Shown: positions 35,077 through 44,179 of the stretch, piece after piece
Numbering within the stretch: position 1 is the stretch's first letter
How the letters are laid out: every line of letters starts with the position of its first letter
Assembly (NCBI RefSeq): GCF_040545335.1
Contig: NZ_JBEPLU010000003.1
Coordinates: forward strand, 124,001-188,000
DNA: 64,000 bases
DNA from: Phenylobacterium koreense
GTDB lineage: Bacteria; Pseudomonadota; Alphaproteobacteria; Caulobacterales; Caulobacteraceae
Reading direction: 5' to 3'
The notes under the pieces: generated by a model
What the model was told of the DNA's origin: nothing
Database searches by the model: none
What the model saw: only the letters and a program-made list of their open reading frames with translations
Made by a program: the position numbers and the translations under genes

Positions 35077-36102
35077 ATGCTGATCCGGCTGCTTCTAGGC
35101 CTGACCGCGGCGCTGCTGCTCGCCACCGGCGCGGCGGCGCGGCCGCTGGTGGTGATCCTCGCCGACCCGCGCGGGACCGTCGGCCCCGACGTGCTGACTC
35201 CCTATGCGATCCTTGCCGACAGCGGGGCGGTGGAGGTGAAGGTCGTGTCTCCGACCACCGCCCCGGTTCGCCTCACCCCCGGTAAGGCCTGGGCTGGGCC
35301 GCAGATGACCTTCGCCCAGCTCGCCCAGGCGCGGCCGCAGGGGCCGGACATCGTGATCGTGCCGGCGCTGAGCGTCGAGAACGATCCGGCCAGGTCCGCC
35401 TGGCTGCAGGCCCAGCTCCGGGGCGGCGCGCGCATCATGTCGATCTGCAACGGGGCCAAGGTGCTGGCCGCGGCGGGCCTGCTCGAGGGGCGCCAGGCGA
35501 CGATCCACTGGTTCAGCCGGGATCGCATGAAAAAGCGCTACCCGCAGGTCGAGTGGCGACGCGACCGGCGCTGGGTCACCGACGGCCCGATCACCACGAC
35601 CGCCGGCATCAGCGCCGCCGAGCCGGCCGCGCTCCACCTGCTGGGCGAACTCGCCGGTCACGAGGTCATGCTGGCGACCGCCCGGCGCCTCGACCTTGCG
35701 CCTCCCGACCAGCATCACCGCGGCGAGGACTTCCGCCTCACCCTCAAGGGCATGGCCACGGTGGTGATGAACCGTATCGCCTTCTGGCGGCATGAGGACG
35801 TGGCGGTGCCGCTCTCGCATGGAATGAATGAGCTGGCCTTCGGCGACGCTCTGGATGGCTGGTCGCGCACCTACCGGTCCACCGCCTGGGCCGTCGGCGC
35901 TCCCAGCGTCACCACCCGTCGAGGCTTGGTGATCTACCGCAACCGCGCCCTTCCCGCCCATTTCGACCGCAGGGTCGCACTGCCCGAGCAGGAAATCGCC
36001 GAGGCCACCTTCAGGCAGATCGGCGCAGCCTATGGCGACGCCACGGGCCGCTTCGTGGCCCTGCAGTTCGAGCATCCCTACGGCGCGGTCCCGGTTGGGT
36101 AG
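35077..36102 (+). CDS. Exported DJ-1/PfpI-like protein
   Basis: A 341-residue protein with a signal peptide (MLIRLLLGLTAALLLATGAAA). The class-I-glutaminase-like domain of the DJ-1/PfpI type covers residues 25 to 200, with the nucleophile elbow SICNGAKVLAAAGLL at Cys124, followed by ATIHWFSRDRM and the DGPITTTAGISAAEPAALHLL strand-helix. Family members range from chaperones and isomerases to AraC-type sensors; here no DNA-binding domain is present. The C-terminal 140 residues have no match I know. The ATG follows GGAGG. The periplasmic location is inferred from the signal. Confidence 0.82.
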   Translation: MLIRLLLGLTAALLLATGAAARPLVVILADPRGTVGPDVLTPYAILADSGAVEVKVVSPTTAPVRLTPGKAWAGPQMTFAQLAQARPQGPDIVIVPALSVENDPARSAWLQAQLRGGARIMSICNGAKVLAAAGLLEGRQATIHWFSRDRMKKRYPQVEWRRDRRWVTDGPITTTAGISAAEPAALHLLGELAGHEVMLATARRLDLAPPDQHHRGEDFRLTLKGMATVVMNRIAFWRHEDVAVPLSHGMNELAFGDALDGWSRTYRSTAWAVGAPSVTTRRGLVIYRNRALPAHFDRRVALPEQEIAEATFRQIGAAYGDATGRFVALQFEHPYGAVPVG

Positions 36103-36109
36103 GGGTGGG

Positions 36110-36610
36110 TCACGACGGTAGTTGCACCGCCTCGGCTATGCGGCCCGCAAGCGCTGCCATCGAGGCGTCGTCCATTGCGAGAACCCCCGCGCGCTCAGCG
36201 TCGAGGGCGGCGAACTGTTGAGCCTCGAACGGCACGCCAGGCGGCAGCGGGGCGACATGCCAGTGGACATGACTGTTTCCAGCCTGACTGCCCAGGGAGA
36301 GGATGTAGACGCGCTCCGGCTCCAGCACAGCCTGGAGAGCTTCGGCAACGGCGAACACCACAGTCTGCAGGCGCAGGTAGTCTGGAAGGCTGAGGTCCCC
36401 TGTGACTTGCTCGATGTGCGCCTTGGGACACACGAGAACATAGCCCAGGCAGGTCGGGTACTTGTTCAGGAAGGCGATGGCGAAATCGTCCTCGAACACG
36501 ACGTGGTGTGCGAACTCCGGGTCGCCGCCGACCAATCCGCAAATGAAGCATCCCCGCTCCCGGACCCGCTCGAGATAAGCCGACGCGTCGAATTTCCGTC
36601 GCTCAAACAA
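36110..36610 (-). CDS. HIT family protein
   Basis: A 166-residue histidine-triad protein. The active-site motif HVHWHVAPLP (H-x-H-x-H-x-x) is preceded by GNS, the classical phosphate site. Cysteines in GCFICGLVGG near the N-terminus could bind zinc, as in several HIT hydrolases. Expected function is hydrolysis of a nucleotidyl phosphoramidate or dinucleotide; the substrate is not known. Its stop lies 8 bp from the convergent DJ-1-like gene. Confidence 0.9.
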   Translation of the reverse strand: MFERRKFDASAYLERVRERGCFICGLVGGDPEFAHHVVFEDDFAIAFLNKYPTCLGYVLVCPKAHIEQVTGDLSLPDYLRLQTVVFAVAEALQAVLEPERVYILSLGSQAGNSHVHWHVAPLPPGVPFEAQQFAALDAERAGVLAMDDASMAALAGRIAEAVQLPS

Positions 36611-36637
36611 ATGGCTCCCCCGCCTGCGCTGCCAGCC

Positions 36638-36913
36638 TCAGCCGCGTGCGGCGAAGCCTATGCTACCGTCGTCCTCGCCGGGGAGGACATTGACTTCGCG
36701 CACCTGCGCGCTGGCCGGACCTGAGCGGCAGGCCTCGACGAGGCGCTCCAGCACGGTCTCTTCGCCGATGGCCAGCAGTTCCACCGAACCGTCGGCGCAG
36801 TTGCGCACCCAGCCGTCCAGGCCCAGGCGCCGCGCCGACTGTTCGGCCCACCAGCGGTAGCCGACGCCCTGCACGCGCCCGACGATCCTCAGCCGCACGA
36901 CCTGCCGTTCCAT
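36638..36913 (-). CDS. acyP: Acylphosphatase
   Basis: A 91-residue acylphosphatase that hydrolyses acyl-phosphate bonds. Motifs are RIVGRVQGVGYRWWAEQSARRLGLDGWVRN, containing the catalytic Arg of the loop and the Asn. Length is typical. The ATG at 36913 (MERQVVRL) is fixed by homology, although the frame runs upstream. It lies 27 bp from the HIT gene on the same strand, so the two may be co-transcribed. Confidence 0.92.
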   Translation of the reverse strand: MERQVVRLRIVGRVQGVGYRWWAEQSARRLGLDGWVRNCADGSVELLAIGEETVLERLVEACRSGPASAQVREVNVLPGEDDGSIGFAARG

Positions 36914-36957
36914 GCGCCAAGGATGCGCCCCTCGGCACGGAGGTTCAACCGGAGCGG

Positions 36958-36975
36958 CTGTCGCGCAATGGTCAC
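36958..36975 (+). promoter_or_regulatory. Pho-box-like sequence upstream of the acid phosphatase gene
   Basis: CTGTCGC-GCAA-TGGTCAC resembles two 7-bp Pho half-sites (CTGTCAT/C) with the 11-bp repeat of the PhoB site. Each half matches at about five of seven positions. It lies 67 bp before the ATG at 37042. The match is weak and only suggestive. Confidence 0.3.
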
Positions 36976-37041
36976 GCTTCAACGGCTGCCTTCCCTCCCG
37001 TCAGCCGCCTATCATCTGCGCCGGATGGGAGGGACCCGCGC

Positions 37042-37845
37042 ATGAAGAAGTTCGCCTGGATCGCCGCGACGATCGCCGCCGGTTGCGCCGCAACGCCAAC
37101 GACGCAGCAGCCAGCCGCGGCGCAGGCGCCGGAAGGTCGGCCCGCAGGCTATCTGGCTTCCGGCGCGGCACCCAACAGCCTCACTCTGCTTCCCGCCCCG
37201 CCGCAAGCCGGCTCGGCCGCACAGGCCCGCGACGACGACGCCTCGACGGACGCCTTGGCGATGTCGGGAGGGCCGCGCTGGCGGCTGGCGACGGAGGACG
37301 CCGAACTTGGCTTCCCGCAGGCCGCGGAGACGTTCTCCTGCTCGCTCGGCGTGAAGGTCTCCCCAGAGACGACGCCGCGGCTCTACACCCTTCTGCGTCG
37401 CAGCCTGGTGGATGCGGGCATGTCGACCTATCCCACCAAGAACAAGTACAAGCGCCAGCGGCCCTTCATGGTGAACCATGCCCCAATCTGCACGCCCGCC
37501 ATCGAGGCGCGGCTGCGCAACGACGGGTCATACCCTTCGGGTCACAGCGCCATCGGCTGGGCCTGGGCGCTGATCCTGGCCGAAGCCGCGCCCGACCGCG
37601 CCGACCCCGTTCTGGCCCGAGGCCGCGCCTTCAGCCAGAGCCGCGTGGTCTGCAACGTCCACTGGCAGAGCGACGTCGACGAGGGCCGCACGATGGGCGC
37701 GGCCGCGGTCGCCAAGCTGCATGACGACGCCACCTTCCGCGCGGATTTGGACGCCGCCCGCGCCGAGATCACCGCAGCGCGAGTCACGGGCCATCTGCCG
37801 ACCCGCGACTGCGGCCTGGAGACTGCCGGGCTCGCCGCCGGCTAA
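37042..37845 (+). CDS. Class A nonspecific acid phosphatase (PAP2 superfamily)
   Basis: A 267-residue exported phosphatase. The N-terminus MKKFAWIAATIAAGC has a lipobox-like A-A-G-C and probably yields a lipoprotein. The three PAP2 signature motifs are all there: KNKYKRQRPF (KX6RP), YPSGHSAIGW (SGH) and SRVVCNVHWQSDVDEG (SRX5HX3D). Class A acid phosphatases act in the periplasm and release phosphate from nucleotides and other esters. Its stop overlaps that of the convergent VOC gene by four bases. A weak Pho-box-like sequence is upstream, consistent with but not proving phosphate control. Confidence 0.9.
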   Translation: MKKFAWIAATIAAGCAATPTTQQPAAAQAPEGRPAGYLASGAAPNSLTLLPAPPQAGSAAQARDDDASTDALAMSGGPRWRLATEDAELGFPQAAETFSCSLGVKVSPETTPRLYTLLRRSLVDAGMSTYPTKNKYKRQRPFMVNHAPICTPAIEARLRNDGSYPSGHSAIGWAWALILAEAAPDRADPVLARGRAFSQSRVVCNVHWQSDVDEGRTMGAAAVAKLHDDATFRADLDAARAEITAARVTGHLPTRDCGLETAGLAAG

Positions 37846-38321
37846 ACGCCTGCGTGAGCGGCCTTCAGGGCGGCGATGTCGAGCTTCTTCATGCCCAGCA
37901 TGGCCTGATTGGCGCGCCGGGCCTTCTCCGGGTCGGGATCGCCGACCAGTTCGGCAAGGACGGTCGGCACGATCTGCCATGAGAAGCCGAAGCGGTCCTT
38001 GAGCCATCCACACTGGCTCTCTTCGCCGCCGTCCGCGGTCAGGGCGTTCCAGTAGCGGTCGACCTCGGCCTGGTCCTCGCAGGCGACGCTGAACGAGACC
38101 GCCTCATTGAACTTGAAGGCAGGTCCGCCATTCAGCCCCGTGATCGGCTGGCCGGAGAGCTCGAACTCCACGGTCATGACCTGGCCGTCCATGCCGCCAT
38201 AGGAACCGGGCGGATAGCGCGTCACCTTCCCCATCTTGGAGTTCGGGAACAGCGAGCAATAGAGCTTTGCGGCCTCTTCGGCCTGGCCGTCGAACCAGAG
38301 GAAGGGATGGATCTTCTGCAT
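37842..38321 (-). CDS. VOC family protein (PhnB/3-demethylubiquinone methyltransferase-like)
   Basis: A 159-residue protein of the PhnB-like group. It opens with MQKIHPFLWFDGQAEEAAKLYCSLFPNS and has VEFELSGQPITGLNGGPAFKFN and LKDRFGFSWQIVPTVLAEL, family features of two joined VOC modules. The C-terminal helix ends with AMLGMKKLDIAALKAAHAG. The old name 3-demethylubiquinone methyltransferase does not reflect a proven activity. The ATG at 38321 is chosen by homology. Confidence 0.9.
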   Translation of the reverse strand: MQKIHPFLWFDGQAEEAAKLYCSLFPNSKMGKVTRYPPGSYGGMDGQVMTVEFELSGQPITGLNGGPAFKFNEAVSFSVACEDQAEVDRYWNALTADGGEESQCGWLKDRFGFSWQIVPTVLAELVGDPDPEKARRANQAMLGMKKLDIAALKAAHAGV

Positions 38322-38404
38322 GGCGTCGTCCTCATTGCTACGGGGCCGCCCACGCGGCCTTCGCACCTAGGACGCAGAACGCGCCATTGATCCTACAGGA
38401 GCCG

Positions 38405-39025
38405 TCAGAATTTTCCGGCCAGCAGCAGACGGCCGGGACCCAGGCGCTCTAGCACCTGCGGCAGATCGTTCTCGGCGAAGGCGAAGCAGCCCTCGCTGCG
38501 GCCGAGCACGCCCCGCTCCTTCGCCATCTGCGGGCTCACATACCAGGCGCCGTGCACCACGATCGCCCGGGCCATGGCGTTGCTGTTGCCCGGATCCATG
38601 CCCTGCAGCCGCATCGAGCGGCCATGCTTGCCGACATAATAGTCGCCGGTGACGTAGGCGCCTTCCGAACTCGCCGCCGAACCGAAGGCGTTGGAAAACG
38701 ACTTCACCCATCCGGTATGGCTCGGGTCCGATCCGCGGCCGTGCGCGACCAGCAGGCTGCGCATCTGGCCGCTCTGCATATCCAGCAGGTGGAAGCGCGG
38801 GTTCTTGGAGGGGCTGCTGAAGTCGGCGAGACCGACCAGGTCGCGGTGCTTCACCGAACCGCCCATACGTTCCAGCCCGACCTTGGCCAGGCCGAAGGCC
38901 CGCGCCCGGTCCGCCGCGCTGCTGACCGCCGCAAGCGCCTGTCCGCTCGTAGCGCCGCCGAGCGCCAGAGCGCCCAACGAGGCCTTCAGGAGCCGTCGCC
39001 GGCTCGCTGTCAAATCATTGCTCAT
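38405..39025 (-). CDS. Murein L,D-transpeptidase catalytic-domain (YkuD_2) protein
   Basis: A 206-residue protein with a Tat-like signal (SRRRLLKASLGALALGGA). The catalytic domain of the YkuD_2 type shows LVGLADFSSPSKNPRFHLLDM, HGRGSDPSH, VVHGAWYVS and SEGCFAF with Cys180. The nucleophile Cys and the upstream His suit L,D-transpeptidase chemistry, which would place it in cell-wall cross-linking or envelope maintenance. It lies 61 bp after the LolA-like gene on the same strand, and the two may form one unit. Confidence 0.85.
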   Translation of the reverse strand: MSNDLTASRRRLLKASLGALALGGATSGQALAAVSSAADRARAFGLAKVGLERMGGSVKHRDLVGLADFSSPSKNPRFHLLDMQSGQMRSLLVAHGRGSDPSHTGWVKSFSNAFGSAASSEGAYVTGDYYVGKHGRSMRLQGMDPGNSNAMARAIVVHGAWYVSPQMAKERGVLGRSEGCFAFAENDLPQVLERLGPGRLLLAGKF

Positions 39026-39086
39026 GTACGCAGGCTCCGACTTGCACCCACTTGCCCTATAGCATCGCTGGCGCGGGCGGCCTCGC

Positions 39087-39830
39087 TCAAGACTTCGGGA
39101 GCGGCGACGTGCCGCTGGGCGGCGGCAGGCTGAACTGCATTCGGTCGGCGGGCTGGACGTCGACGGCGTTGACCTTGCGCTCCAGCGGCGCGGTCAGCTT
39201 GCCGCCATAGGTCACGAAGCGATGCGGCAGGGTGATCGACCCGACCTTGCGATAGTCGAGGACCTCGGTCGTCAACGGCCGCTCGCCTGGCGCGGCGCCT
39301 TCCTCGATCATCAGGCCCAGCAACCCGGTCTTGCGGTCGAACCACAGCTCACGCGGCGCTCCCCCGGCCGGTTGCACCTTGAGCACGTCATAAGTCTTGC
39401 CCTGGCTCTGCCGCTCTCCGACCGGCACGCTGCGCAGGTCGAACCGGCTGGGGAAGAAATAGCCGTAGGCGCCGAAGAAGGCCTCCGAACGCACCTTTCC
39501 CACCACCTGGCGCTCGACCGAGCCGGTCGCCACGCCGCTGGCCAGCACCCGCCATTCGGCCGCGCCGTTATAGCCTTGGGTGACCTTCCCGGCCGAGGTG
39601 TGGGTTTCCTTGCGCAGGCCATAGCGCAGCGGGTCGAGCCACCGCTCGAACTTCACCCCGCCTTCCTCGCCGCTTTCGTGCAGGCCCCGCAGGCCGTTCC
39701 AGGCTCGAGCCCCGCCCATAGCCGCCTGGGCCCGGTCGATCACCCTCTGGGCCCCCGGCGCGTTTTGCGCCTGCGCCTGCCCGCCCAGCAACACCACCAA
39801 GGCGGCTACCGCCCCGAAATAACCACGCAT
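39087..39830 (-). CDS. Exported LolA/LolB-fold-like hypothetical protein
   Basis: About 247 residues with a signal peptide (MRGYFGAVAALVVLLGGQAQAQ). The rest is beta-strand rich: RVIDRAQAAMGGARAWNGL, GYNGAAEWRVLASG, FDLRSVPVGERQSQGKTYDVLKV and RELWFDRKTGLLGLM. This pattern is like the half-barrel proteins used in lipoprotein sorting (LolA type), but that is a fold guess. The ATG at 39830 is favoured; ATG 39845 also fits. The open frame extends much further upstream but that part overlaps the NUDIX gene and is not real. It is followed by the L,D-transpeptidase gene. Confidence 0.7.
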   Translation of the reverse strand: MRGYFGAVAALVVLLGGQAQAQNAPGAQRVIDRAQAAMGGARAWNGLRGLHESGEEGGVKFERWLDPLRYGLRKETHTSAGKVTQGYNGAAEWRVLASGVATGSVERQVVGKVRSEAFFGAYGYFFPSRFDLRSVPVGERQSQGKTYDVLKVQPAGGAPRELWFDRKTGLLGLMIEEGAAPGERPLTTEVLDYRKVGSITLPHRFVTYGGKLTAPLERKVNAVDVQPADRMQFSLPPPSGTSPLPKS

Positions 39831-39986
39831 CGACGATATCCACATGGGCGGAAAGAAGCCCGCCAAGTTGTCCAGATTGCGGCCACGCAACGCCCGCGCG
39901 TCTGCCCTGCCGGTAGAGCAAGTCGCGCCCCGGCCGCAACAGCGCATTCCACGCGCGCACCCGGCGGCGCGTCCTGCTATCGATAG

Positions 39987-40616
39987 ATGATGAGCTTTCC
40001 GTTCACCCCTTCGTTCCGCGCCGAACTGGCCGCCCGTTGCCAGGCTTTTCCGCGCATCGCCTATGCCGGGCCGGAACTGAAGCTGGCGGCCGTCGCCATC
40101 ACCCTGGTGGACGCTGGCGATGGTTCGGGAGAAACGGCCTTCCTGCTTACCCGCCGCTCGGCGCAGTTGCGCGCCCACGCCGGTCAGTGGGCCCTGCCCG
40201 GCGGCCGCTGCGACCTGGGTGAAACCCTGCAACAGGCCGCCTTGCGCGAGCTGCATGAGGAACTGGGCCTGCTGCTGCCGCAGACCAGCATCCTGGGCGT
40301 GCTGGACGACTATGCCACTCGGTCCGGCTACGCCATCGCGCCGGTCATCACCTGGCTGGACCACGCCGAGGAGATGGTCCCCAATCCGGCCGAGGTCGCC
40401 TCCGTCCACCGCTTCCGGCTCGACCAGATCGCCGACGACGCAGCGGTCGCCTTCGAAACCATCCCCGAGAGCGAGCGCCCGCTGATCCGGCTCAACCTTG
40501 GCGAACACCACATCCATGCGCCGACCGCCGCGCTCATCTATCAGCTCCGCGAGGTGATCGCCGGCCGGGTGACGCGGGTTGCGGAACTGGAGCAGCCGGT
40601 GTTCGCCTGGCGTTGA
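39987..40616 (+). CDS. NUDIX hydrolase, CoA pyrophosphatase-like
   Basis: A 209-residue hydrolase. The Nudix box GGRCDLGETLQQAALRELHEELGL is complete (G-x5-E-x7-REL-x-EE-x-G). Upstream, AFLLTRRSAQLRAHAGQWALPGG matches the coenzyme A pyrophosphatase group (YeaB/NudL), where the LRxHxGQxxFPGG motif is characteristic. Expected substrate is CoA or an acyl-CoA, but this is family inference. It is divergent from the LolA-like gene. Start is ATG 39987 or 39990. Confidence 0.87.
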   Translation: MMSFPFTPSFRAELAARCQAFPRIAYAGPELKLAAVAITLVDAGDGSGETAFLLTRRSAQLRAHAGQWALPGGRCDLGETLQQAALRELHEELGLLLPQTSILGVLDDYATRSGYAIAPVITWLDHAEEMVPNPAEVASVHRFRLDQIADDAAVAFETIPESERPLIRLNLGEHHIHAPTAALIYQLREVIAGRVTRVAELEQPVFAWR

Positions 40617-40640
40617 AGCTGCGATCAGCAGCGTGGTCGC

Positions 40641-41258
40641 TCAATCAAAGCTCGCGGGCATTGAGAATGGCTTGTCCGCATCGACGACGAACATCACCAA
40701 CTGCTCCAGGTCTCCAGAGCCGCTGCTCGTCAGTTGCATGACCATGCCCGGCTCGTGGCCTTTGAGGGCTTGGCCGGCGTCCAGCCGGATCTCTCCGTGC
40801 GAGCCCCGCTGAGTGAGCTGCCCCTTGAGGACGTAGAACGCCTCGGATCCCGGGTGGGTATGCACCGGCGTCTGGACGCCGGGCGGCCCGCCGGCGCGAT
40901 TGATGCGTAGGCGGTAGGCGGAAGCGGTAGGGATCGACACCGGGCCTATCTCCGCGATCCTGGTTCCCCCGCTGCTTCCGCCCGGCGGTCCCAACGTAAA
41001 CAGCCAGCTTCGCCCCCACGCCTGCGCCGCCAGGGCATAGGCGCCGGCCGCCGTCTGCGCCGCCGGGAGGCTTGGATAGGCCTCGATCCGCCAATAGAGC
41101 GCGCCGGCCGGAAGACGATCGACGACCTTCTCAGCGACCGGCTCCACAAGCATCGCGTGCTGCGCGCCCTGCGTTTCAAGGCCAGGCCCCAAGGATTGGG
41201 CGAGAGCCGCGCCGCCCCACAGGGCTGAGAGCAGGAAGAGCGTCGGCCACCTCGTCAT
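40641..41258 (-). CDS. Exported cupin-domain protein
   Basis: A 205-residue protein with a signal peptide (MTRWPTLFLLSALWGGAALA). The C-terminal cupin has VHTHPGSEAFYVLKGQLTQRG (first motif with two His and a Glu) and a second motif around GHEPGMVMQL. Cupins bind a metal or a small ligand; the substrate is unknown. The ATG at 41258 has GGGAGG eight bases upstream; an open frame extends farther but lacks support. It converges on the NUDIX gene and is divergent from purL. Confidence 0.82.
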   Translation of the reverse strand: MTRWPTLFLLSALWGGAALAQSLGPGLETQGAQHAMLVEPVAEKVVDRLPAGALYWRIEAYPSLPAAQTAAGAYALAAQAWGRSWLFTLGPPGGSSGGTRIAEIGPVSIPTASAYRLRINRAGGPPGVQTPVHTHPGSEAFYVLKGQLTQRGSHGEIRLDAGQALKGHEPGMVMQLTSSGSGDLEQLVMFVVDADKPFSMPASFD

Positions 41259-41398
41259 CACTTCGACCTCCCGCCTGGGCTGGCGCAATCTAACCCCGGT
41301 CTGCCTCGCGGAATATCGGGTCGAACCCCTCATAGATCGCAGAAGCGCGCCACCCTGCCCTCTCCCACTTTGGCCAGAGTCCCGCTATATGCGCGCCC

Positions 41399-43600
41399 AT
41401 GAGCGCCCAGCCTGCGAAGACCCTCGCCGAAACCGCCGCCGAATTCGGGCTGAAGCCCGAGGAATACGACCTGATCGTCAAGCGCCTGAACCGCGAGCCG
41501 AACCTCGTGGAACTGGGGGTCTTCTCGGTCATGTGGAGCGAGCACTGCTCCTACAAGTCGAGCAAGAAGCACCTCGGCAAGTTCCCGACCAGCGGCCCAC
41601 GGGTGATCTGCGGCCCGGGCGAAAACGCCGGCGTCATCGACATCGGCGACGGCCAGGCCTGCATCTTCAAGATGGAGAGCCATAACCACCCCTCCTACAT
41701 CGAGCCCTACCAGGGCGCGGCGACCGGGGTCGGCGGCATCATGCGCGACGTCTTCACCATGGGCGCGCGGCCGATCGCCTTGCTCAACGCCCTGCGCTTC
41801 GGCGATCCCTCGCACCCCAAGACCAAGCGCCTGGTCTCCGGCGTGGTCGCCGGCATCGGCGGCTATGGCAACTGCGTGGGCGTGCCCACCGTGGCCGGCG
41901 AAACCAATTTCCACCGCGGCTATGACGGCAACATCCTCGTCAACGCCATGTGCGTGGGTCTGGCCGACGCGGACAAGATCTTCTACTCCGCCGCTCCGGC
42001 TCCGGGTCTCCCGGTGGTCTATTTCGGTTCCAAGACCGGCCGCGACGGCATCCACGGCGCGACCATGGCCTCGGCCGAGTTCGACGACGCCTCGGACGAG
42101 AAGCGCCCGACCGTGCAGGTCGGCGACCCCTTCGCCGAGAAGCTGCTCATCGAGGCGACCCTGGAGCTCATGGCCACCGGAGCGGTCGCCGCCATCCAGG
42201 ACATGGGCGCCGCGGGCCTCACCTCCTCGTCGGTCGAAATGGCCGGCAAGGGCGGGGTCGGCATCGAGCTCGACCTCGACCAGGTGCCCCAGCGCGAAGA
42301 GGGCATGACCGCCTACGAGATGATGCTCTCGGAAAGCCAGGAGCGCATGCTGGCGGTCCTGAAGCCCGGCCGCGAGGCTGATGGCTATGCGGTCTTCCAA
42401 AAGTGGGGCCTGGACGCCGCCGTCATCGGCAAAACCACCGACACCGGCCACATGGTGCTCAAGCATAAGGGCGAGGTAGTCTGCGACGTTCCGCTGGCGC
42501 CGCTGTTCGACGACGCCCCGCTCTATGACCGGCCCTGGACGGCCTCGCCCCAACTGCCGCGCCTGGCGGCTGCGGACGTCGAAGCGCCGGCGGACTACGC
42601 CGCCGCCGTGGTGAAGCTGATGTCCAGCCCGGACATGGCCTCCAAGCGCTGGCTGTGGGAGCAGTACGACCGCCACGTCATGGCCGACACCCTCGAGGAC
42701 TCGGCCACCGGCGCGGACGCCGGCATGGTGCGCGTGCACGGCACGAAGAAGGCCCTGGCCGTCACCTCCGACTGCACCCCGCGCTATGTGCAGGCCGATC
42801 CCTTCGAGGGCGGCAAGCAAGTCGTGGCCGAGGCCTGGCGGAACCTGACCGCCGTCGGCGCCGATCCGATCGCCATCACCGACAACCTGAACTTCGGCAA
42901 TCCCGAGCGGCCCGAGATCATGGGCCAGATCGTGCGCGCCATCGAGGGCATGGCGCAGGCCTGCCGCGACCTGGACTTCCCGGTCGTGAGCGGAAACGTC
43001 TCGCTCTACAACGAGACCAACGGCGCTGCCATTCCGCCGACCCCGACCGTTGGCGCCGTGGGCCTGATCCCCGACTACGCCCGCCGGGCCGACTTCGCCG
43101 GCATGCAGGAGGGCGACGCCCTGGTGCTGGTCGGCACGACCGTCGGCGAACTGGGCGCCTCAATGTACCTGCGCGAAGTCGTGGGCCGGGAAGCCGGCGC
43201 CCCGCCGCCAGTGGACCTGGCGCTGGAGCGCAAGATCGGCGACTTCGTCCGCCAGCTCATCGTTTCCGGTCAGGTCACGGTCTGCCACGACCTGTCGGAC
43301 GGCGGCCTGATCGCCGCGGCCACTGAAATGGCCCTGGCTTCGAACCGCGGCTTCGCCCTGCAGCCCTCAGGATCGGTGGCCCCGCACGCCTTCCTGTTCG
43401 GCGAGGACCAGGCCCGCTACCTGCTCGCCGTGAAGGACGCCGGCCCGATCCTCGCCGCGGCCCGAGCGGCCGGCGTCGAGGCGACCGTGATCGGCAAGGC
43501 CGGCGGCCAGGAGCTGAAGGTCCAGGGCCTGCTGAGCCTGCCGCTGGCGGAGCTGCGCGCCGCCCACGAGGACTGGATGCCCGGCTTCATGGAAGGCTGA
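41399..43600 (+). CDS. purL: Phosphoribosylformylglycinamidine synthase subunit PurL
   Basis: The small-type PurL, 733 residues, makes FGAM from FGAR with ammonia from PurQ and PurS bridging. It contains [73 protein letters not shown] and [18 protein letters not shown], all standard. It starts with ATG 41399 and stands alone on its strand; CinA converges from the right. purS and purQ lie 23-28 kb away in the same window. Confidence 0.97.
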   Translation: MSAQPAKTLAETAAEFGLKPEEYDLIVKRLNREPNLVELGVFSVMWSEHCSYKSSKKHLGKFPTSGPRVICGPGENAGVIDIGDGQACIFKMESHNHPSYIEPYQGAATGVGGIMRDVFTMGARPIALLNALRFGDPSHPKTKRLVSGVVAGIGGYGNCVGVPTVAGETNFHRGYDGNILVNAMCVGLADADKIFYSAAPAPGLPVVYFGSKTGRDGIHGATMASAEFDDASDEKRPTVQVGDPFAEKLLIEATLELMATGAVAAIQDMGAAGLTSSSVEMAGKGGVGIELDLDQVPQREEGMTAYEMMLSESQERMLAVLKPGREADGYAVFQKWGLDAAVIGKTTDTGHMVLKHKGEVVCDVPLAPLFDDAPLYDRPWTASPQLPRLAAADVEAPADYAAAVVKLMSSPDMASKRWLWEQYDRHVMADTLEDSATGADAGMVRVHGTKKALAVTSDCTPRYVQADPFEGGKQVVAEAWRNLTAVGADPIAITDNLNFGNPERPEIMGQIVRAIEGMAQACRDLDFPVVSGNVSLYNETNGAAIPPTPTVGAVGLIPDYARRADFAGMQEGDALVLVGTTVGELGASMYLREVVGREAGAPPPVDLALERKIGDFVRQLIVSGQVTVCHDLSDGGLIAAATEMALASNRGFALQPSGSVAPHAFLFGEDQARYLLAVKDAGPILAAARAAGVEATVIGKAGGQELKVQGLLSLPLAELRAAHEDWMPGFMEG

Positions 43601-43607
43601 CAGGGCT

Positions 43608-44087
43608 TTATGCGCTGGCCTTGGCCAGCAGCTCCAGCGCGGCGGCCGCGAACGCCCTCATATTGGCCTCGCGGTCATCAGAGCCGGTCTCGATCGTAGT
43701 CACGAACTCGATCGGACCGGAGATCGCGACGCAGGTGTGCCCCGCGGCGTCGCCATAGCCGTTGCCCGTAGGCCCCGCCGCGCCCGTCTCCGACACGCCC
43801 CAGGTGGCGGCGAACCGTTCGCGCACGGTCCTGGCCAGCAGCATGGCGTAGGGTTCGCTCGCCGAGCGCATGCCGGCCAGCGCTTCCTTCGGAATATCCA
43901 TCAGCATCACCCGCGCCTTGGGCGTGTAGACCACCCCGCCGCCCAGATAATAGGCCGAGGCGCCCGGCACGCTGAGCAGCGCCGCGCTGATCAGACCGCC
44001 GGAAGAGCTTTCGGCCACAGCCACCTTCTGCCCCGCCGCCTTCAGTTGCGCGCCCACGACGGCGGCCTGGTCCATCAAAGATTGCAC
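43608..44087 (-). CDS. CinA C-terminal-domain (nicotinamide-nucleotide amidase-like) protein
   Basis: A 159-residue protein matching the CinA C-terminal domain, which in PncC deamidates NMN to nicotinate mononucleotide. The signature AVAESSSGGLISAALLSVPGASAYYLGGGVVYT carries the nucleophile serine in AESSSGG. GVSETGAAGPTGN fits the second conserved region. The competence-related N-terminal domain is missing, as in other PncC proteins. Start could also be the methionine four codons inside. It overlaps no other gene and converges on purL. Confidence 0.9.
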   Translation of the reverse strand: MQSLMDQAAVVGAQLKAAGQKVAVAESSSGGLISAALLSVPGASAYYLGGGVVYTPKARVMLMDIPKEALAGMRSASEPYAMLLARTVRERFAATWGVSETGAAGPTGNGYGDAAGHTCVAISGPIEFVTTIETGSDDREANMRAFAAAALELLAKASA

Positions 44088-44179
44088 GGCGTCTCCTCAC
44101 GATGTGCTTGGCCGCACGGCCGCGGCGGCTCATGATGCCGGCCAATTAAAACCAAGGCCATTATTCTCGGGAGGATTTG

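Noticed and set aside
39831-40517. A long upstream extension of the LolA-like frame
   Set aside because: It overlaps the NUDIX gene on the other strand, and the signal peptide begins at 39830.
41300-41345. A tRNA-like GGTCGAACCCC stretch
   Set aside because: It lacks the matching T-arm, anticodon arm and acceptor stem. No tRNA genes were found in the window.
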